From JAYVIQ01 sp043770215 (GTDB taxonomy: Bacteria; Bacteroidota; Bacteroidia; Cytophagales; JAAEPT01): 8,341 bases of DNA. The notes under the pieces are model-generated. The model ran no database searches. It was not told the origin of the DNA and saw nothing but the letters and a program-made list of their open reading frames with translations. Location of the stretch: contig JAYVIQ010000115.1 in the NCBI GenBank assembly GCA_043770215.1, positions 1 through 8,341 on the forward strand, in the 5' to 3' direction. Both the position numbers and the translations under genes were made by a program. Below are positions 6,415-8,341 of the stretch, piece after piece. Numbering within the stretch: the stretch's first letter is position 1; each line of letters opens with the position of its first letter.

Positions 6415-6453
6415 TTTCTACTATTTGTAGAATATTTCTACTAATTTATAGAT
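6415..6453. promoter_or_regulatory. Two tandem operator-like sites in the divergent intergenic region
   Basis: Site 1 is a perfect inverted repeat, TTCTAC (6416-6421), TATTT spacer, GTAGAA (6427-6432). Site 2 begins with the same half-site, TTCTAC at 6436-6441, and has a degenerate right arm (TAGA at 6449-6452). The shared TTTCTACTA recurs at exactly 20 bases (6415-6423 and 6435-6443), close to two helical turns. The pair lies between the regulator gene and the lipoprotein gene, just upstream of the proposed regulator start. Dyad size and tandem spacing fit binding by an XRE dimer, and I infer autoregulation and control of the lipoprotein unit. Confidence 0.55.
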
Positions 6454-6509
6454 TTTATTGAGATTTAAATACTGAAATTTGTGCTTTCTAAAACTAAAAA
6501 CAAAAACTA

Positions 6510-7397
6510 ATGAAAAAACAATTTATTTCTATGACCATTATTGGTCTAAGTCTAGCATCTTTTGTATCTTGTACAAAACAAGATAATTTAATTACTCCTA
6601 CACAAAAAGTAGATGTAAACCGTGTAGTGTTTGCATCTATAGAAGAGTATGAGAGTCTTTTTGAAGACCCCAAAACTACAAATGAAAAAGCAAGCGAAGT
6701 GGCAGCACGTTTTGGTACATTTAATGAAGCTGCAAGAGTAGGCTCTGCTTTAGAAGATACGTTATACCAAGAGTTTTTGCAGAAAATTCTAAATGATGAC
6801 CATGTGGTACAAATAGACAAATGGCTAATAAAAGTAGACGCTGCAAAAGAGCAAGTACTAGTTTTAGATAAAAAATACCTTGAGCAATACACTGATTTGG
6901 CAAACTCTAATTTAGAAAACAAAAATATTTTGGTCTATAGTACAAATGAGGATGTTCTTTCATTACTACAAGAATCACAGCCTTCAGCTAGGACATCTGG
7001 ACTATTTTGCAAAGATAATTATGCTAGTGGTAAGACAGCAGATCATGAAATTTATGGACTAGACATTAAATTGACATATCATTTGTGTTATATAAAAAGA
7101 GGTATTTACTTTGAAATTTATGTCAATGGTGCGCAATTGGTTTATGTAGATGGTAACTATGTGATAAACAAAAATTCATTCTATCCAGGTTTTACAATTA
7201 CTAAACCAGCGAGCTGGGAATTGAGATGCGGTAAAAAAGATGGTATTAGTGCAGGTACTTATTTTAGTGTCAATGATAATATTTGGGATGGTGGATATAG
7301 AAAATCATTGTATTCAAATGTAAGAGCATTAACTCAATATGACATAAGTTTAATGTTCACATCAACAAATAAAGAGCTTCATATAGACGCAAACTAA
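6510..7397 (+). CDS. Putative lipoprotein of unknown function
   Basis: A 295-residue exported lipoprotein. The N-terminus MKKQFISMTIIGLSLASFVSC is a lipoprotein signal peptide with the lipid-bearing Cys21, followed by TKQDN. The charged residues just after the cysteine may favour outer-membrane or surface placement in Bacteroidota; that is inference. Residues 38-130 (RVVFASIEEYESLFEDP ... VVQIDKWLIKVDAAKEQVLVLD) have the layout of many Bacteroidota lipoproteins: a short helical region, then a strand-rich segment. Residues 160-295 look beta-rich, with three further cysteines (167, 193, 240) that could form a disulfide. I recognise no enzyme motif. The gene starts 115 bases from the proposed start of the divergent XRE gene, next to the operator-like sites, and is followed after 8 bases by an outer-membrane-like protein, so the two are probably co-transcribed. 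GAAATTTG at 6474-6481 is a poor -7 candidate. Confidence 0.82.
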   Translation: MKKQFISMTIIGLSLASFVSCTKQDNLITPTQKVDVNRVVFASIEEYESLFEDPKTTNEKASEVAARFGTFNEAARVGSALEDTLYQEFLQKILNDDHVVQIDKWLIKVDAAKEQVLVLDKKYLEQYTDLANSNLENKNILVYSTNEDVLSLLQESQPSARTSGLFCKDNYASGKTADHEIYGLDIKLTYHLCYIKRGIYFEIYVNGAQLVYVDGNYVINKNSFYPGFTITKPASWELRCGKKDGISAGTYFSVNDNIWDGGYRKSLYSNVRALTQYDISLMFTSTNKELHIDAN

Positions 7398-7405
7398 TCA
7401 TATTA

Positions 7406-8308
7406 ATGAAAAAAGTGTATTTTATAATCCTCATATTTTTTATGAGGATTACTTTTTCGCAAATTATCATCTATCCTAAAATTGGATTAGCTTTATCTTA
7501 TAGCAAAAAAATAGAGGGTAGCCCTTACATTTATGGATTCAAAGAATATGATAAGGGAATAAAATCTAAACACTTGGGCAATTATAGTGGGTTTGATTTA
7601 GAAAAAAGAATCTCAAAACACAGTATTTTTTTCAATTATTCATCAAAAACCATTTACCTTAGTAATTCTGTATATATTACACCATTTGAACACCCAAATA
7701 CAAAAGTTGGCAACCACTCTGAGGGAACAGAATTACTAACATATGGTATAAGTTATGCTTATAATTTAGATTTTCATTTATTAAAAAAGAAAAAGTTAAA
7801 TGTTACATCAGTTTATGATGATTACGTTAGAGATAAGCATTGGCTAAATTTTTCTGTGGCACCGTTTGTAGGTATAGGTATAAGCAAGCTATTAAACACT
7901 AATTGGAATAGCACTCAAAATGAAAGTGAGCCCTGTAAAGAAAACAGCATTGATACAACTAGCGCTGGAACTTTAGTTTCAGGTATTGGTTGGGATTCAT
8001 TTGATTGTGATGGAGCAAAAACAATTAATAAAATTGAACAGAGTAAACGAGGATTTTCATTATTATTAGGTGTTAAATTTACTTTTCTAAGACAATATAA
8101 AAATGGCATATCAGTATCTTTTGTTTACAATCCGCATTTTACAACTTTCTTAAAGGCAACATATTCTACAAAAATAGAAAATGTGAAAGAAGTCCAGTCT
8201 GCAACTTTTGCTTCTAAAGGTAAAAATATAGGTATTTACCTATCTTACCCCATAACCATACTAAACAAAAAAGGAGAGCGTTATAGAGATAGACACCCAA
8301 AAGAATAG
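7406..8308 (+). CDS. Putative outer-membrane beta-barrel-like exported protein
   Basis: A 300-residue protein with a clear signal peptide (MKKVYFIILIFFMRITFS, then Gln19 at the likely mature start). The mature part alternates short beta-strand-like segments rich in aromatic and small residues: YPKIGLALSYS (23-33), HSIFFNYSSKTIYLS (72-86), LTYGISYAYNLDFHL (111-125), NFSVAPFVGIGIS (148-160), GFSLLLGVKFTFLR (216-229), GISVSFVYNPHF (234-245) and NIGIYLSYPITIL (274-286). This suits a barrel of roughly eight to ten strands in the outer membrane. The count is an estimate, and I cannot name a family. A long polar insertion (about 162-212) with Cys177 and Cys201 could be a surface loop held by a disulfide. 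The last segment is followed by a basic tail rather than the usual terminal aromatic, which is slightly odd for a barrel. It lies 8 bases after the lipoprotein gene, and the two products are likely envelope partners. Confidence 0.75.
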   Translation: MKKVYFIILIFFMRITFSQIIIYPKIGLALSYSKKIEGSPYIYGFKEYDKGIKSKHLGNYSGFDLEKRISKHSIFFNYSSKTIYLSNSVYITPFEHPNTKVGNHSEGTELLTYGISYAYNLDFHLLKKKKLNVTSVYDDYVRDKHWLNFSVAPFVGIGISKLLNTNWNSTQNESEPCKENSIDTTSAGTLVSGIGWDSFDCDGAKTINKIEQSKRGFSLLLGVKFTFLRQYKNGISVSFVYNPHFTTFLKATYSTKIENVKEVQSATFASKGKNIGIYLSYPITILNKKGERYRDRHPKE

Positions 8309-8341
8309 GGTGTTATGATATAGATTTTATGGGAGAAGCCG

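Noticed and set aside
6415..6453. CRISPR-like or phase-variation repeat
   Set aside because: There are only two imperfect copies with no variable spacers and no recombinase nearby. The dyad symmetry fits an operator better.
6494..6922. 142-codon open frame on the - strand opposite the lipoprotein gene
   Set aside because: It lies antisense to a well-supported lipoprotein gene, its translation is Ser/Cys/Phe-rich as expected of a complementary-strand shadow, and it crosses the lipoprotein's start region.
8293..8313. Inverted repeat ACACCC/GGGTGT at the end of the last gene as a terminator
   Set aside because: The stem has only 6 bp with a 9-base loop, it overlaps the stop codon, and no T-run follows. 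A chance repeat is as likely.

Overview
This is an AT-rich window from a chromosome of the phylum Bacteroidota. Four things point there: the rpmH end followed by rnpA and an S41 carboxy-terminal processing protease, a DUF2480 protein (a family I know from Bacteroidota), start sites without Shine-Dalgarno sequences, and signal peptides that leave a Gln at the mature N-terminus or carry a short lipobox. I cannot place it to order or genus from sequence reading alone.

Positions 1-4870 are a compact housekeeping region, all on the + strand. It holds the last 18 codons of rpmH (ribosomal protein L34), rnpA (RNase P protein), a periplasmic S41/PDZ protease, a TauE/SafE-type membrane transporter overlapping the protease by 11 bases, and then a tightly packed trio: tsaB (t6A tRNA modification), a DUF2480 protein and mgsA (methylglyoxal synthase). 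A perfect 12-bp A/T-rich hairpin at 4842-4870 closes that trio. A single 97-residue protein of unknown function follows with its own strong terminator (5381-5409).

Positions 5411-5868 hold no convincing gene. Parts of one frame look like decayed coding sequence interrupted by stops. A 60-codon ORF with a signal-peptide-like start (5869-6051) ends this stretch.

Positions 6052-8341 look like an accessory module. A small XRE-type helix-turn-helix regulator lies on the - strand. Its complete DNA-binding domain is encoded only if translation starts at an ATA codon (6393-6395), exactly where ATG would be expected. Divergent from it, and separated by two operator-like sites 20 bp apart, is a two-gene + strand unit: a 295-residue lipoprotein and, 8 bases later, a 300-residue exported protein that looks like an outer-membrane beta-barrel. 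I recognise no named function for this pair. It is the best candidate here for something undescribed: a cell-envelope lipoprotein/outer-membrane pair under a possibly decayed or non-canonically started XRE regulator.
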